Positions 32,770 to 32,794 of a stretch of 32,794 nt of DNA are shown here, piece after piece; within the stretch, counting starts at the first letter, position 1; each line of letters opens with the position of its first letter. A program made the position numbers and the translations under genes. The notes under the pieces are model-generated. The model worked only from the letters and a program-made list of their open reading frames with translations. It had not been told where the DNA came from and searched no databases. This DNA is from Desulfobacteria bacterium (GTDB lineage: Bacteria > Desulfobacterota > Desulfobacteria > Desulfobacterales > C00003060), in contig JAQYVR010000049.1 of NCBI GenBank assembly GCA_030145395.1, positions 1 through 32,794 of the forward strand, read 5' to 3'.

Positions 32770-32794
32770 CCCGAAGGGTAAACAACATGGTTGT

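Overview
The window looks like chromosomal DNA from a strictly or facultatively anaerobic Gram-negative bacterium of the Desulfobacterota (old Deltaproteobacteria). The inference rests on gene content: a DUF2914 protein, an MglA-type GTPase with DUF4388 and PilZ partners, an alanine-rich H1-like protein, OmpA and LolA-type lipoprotein signals, a long SAT-type CysE with cysK, nifU and nifS, and a small UGA-containing selenoprotein. No phage, plasmid or integron genes, no tRNA or rRNA genes and no CRISPR array are visible. The lineage is not proven by the sequence alone.

Layout. 1-2.1 kb (minus): an alpha/beta hydrolase with a Cys nucleophile behind a YbaK-type deacylase, then an H1-like basic protein with tandem AAAKKAPRKK repeats. 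2.9-3.6 kb (minus): a cyclic-nucleotide-binding plus PilZ fusion. 3.9-7.5 kb (plus): a TldD/TldE protease pair and a small methyltransferase with a good sigma70-like promoter. 7.6-9.5 kb (plus): a secreted DUF2914 protein and a diadenylate cyclase fused to YbbR (CdaR-like) domains. 9.6-10.4 kb: a decayed myo-inositol-1-phosphate synthase. 10.6-14.8 kb (minus): dodecin, a DUF4197 protein, an OmpA-like lipoprotein whose signal-peptide coding region carries an inserted repeat, and an AsmA-family protein. 15.8-19.1 kb (plus): a four-gene signalling operon (TPR-like protein, MglA-type GTPase, DUF4388/cNMP-fold protein, PilZ protein) closed by a clear terminator. 19.3-23.0 kb (minus): a Lys-rich single-pass membrane protein, a PPC/DUF296 protein, and a HAD-like plus diacylglycerol-kinase-like pair. 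23.3-28.7 kb (minus): a cysteine and Fe-S biosynthesis run in the order selenoprotein, cysE, cysK, nifU, nifS, M48 metalloprotease. 28.7-32.6 kb (minus): GDPD phosphodiesterase, lytic transglycosylase lipoprotein, CutA, TerB-like protein, alanine dehydrogenase.

The most interesting signals are not in the ORF track. (1) A 60-codon gene at 28490-28672 has two CxxC motifs and an in-frame UGA at codon 21; the UGA is followed by a stem-loop with an AGGUC-containing apical loop that closely resembles the E. coli fdhF SECIS. It sits directly in front of cysE. (2) A structured ~160-bp repeat is present in two nearly full inverted copies flanking the AsmA gene, plus one 35-bp fragment between cysE and cysK. 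One copy lies inside the signal peptide of the OmpA-like lipoprotein; removing 162 bp restores a textbook lipoprotein signal peptide behind a strong ribosome binding site. (3) A different ~149-bp element at 23110-23258 has 23-bp terminal inverted repeats whose four mismatches would all be G-U pairs in a minus-strand RNA. (4) The diadenylate cyclase and its usual separate partner CdaR are one polypeptide here.

The genes suggest a cell that uses several nucleotide second messengers (c-di-AMP from the CdaA-type protein, c-di-GMP via two canonical PilZ domains, possibly a cyclic nucleotide via the 2888-3589 protein) and makes cysteine and Fe-S clusters from one operon-like block.
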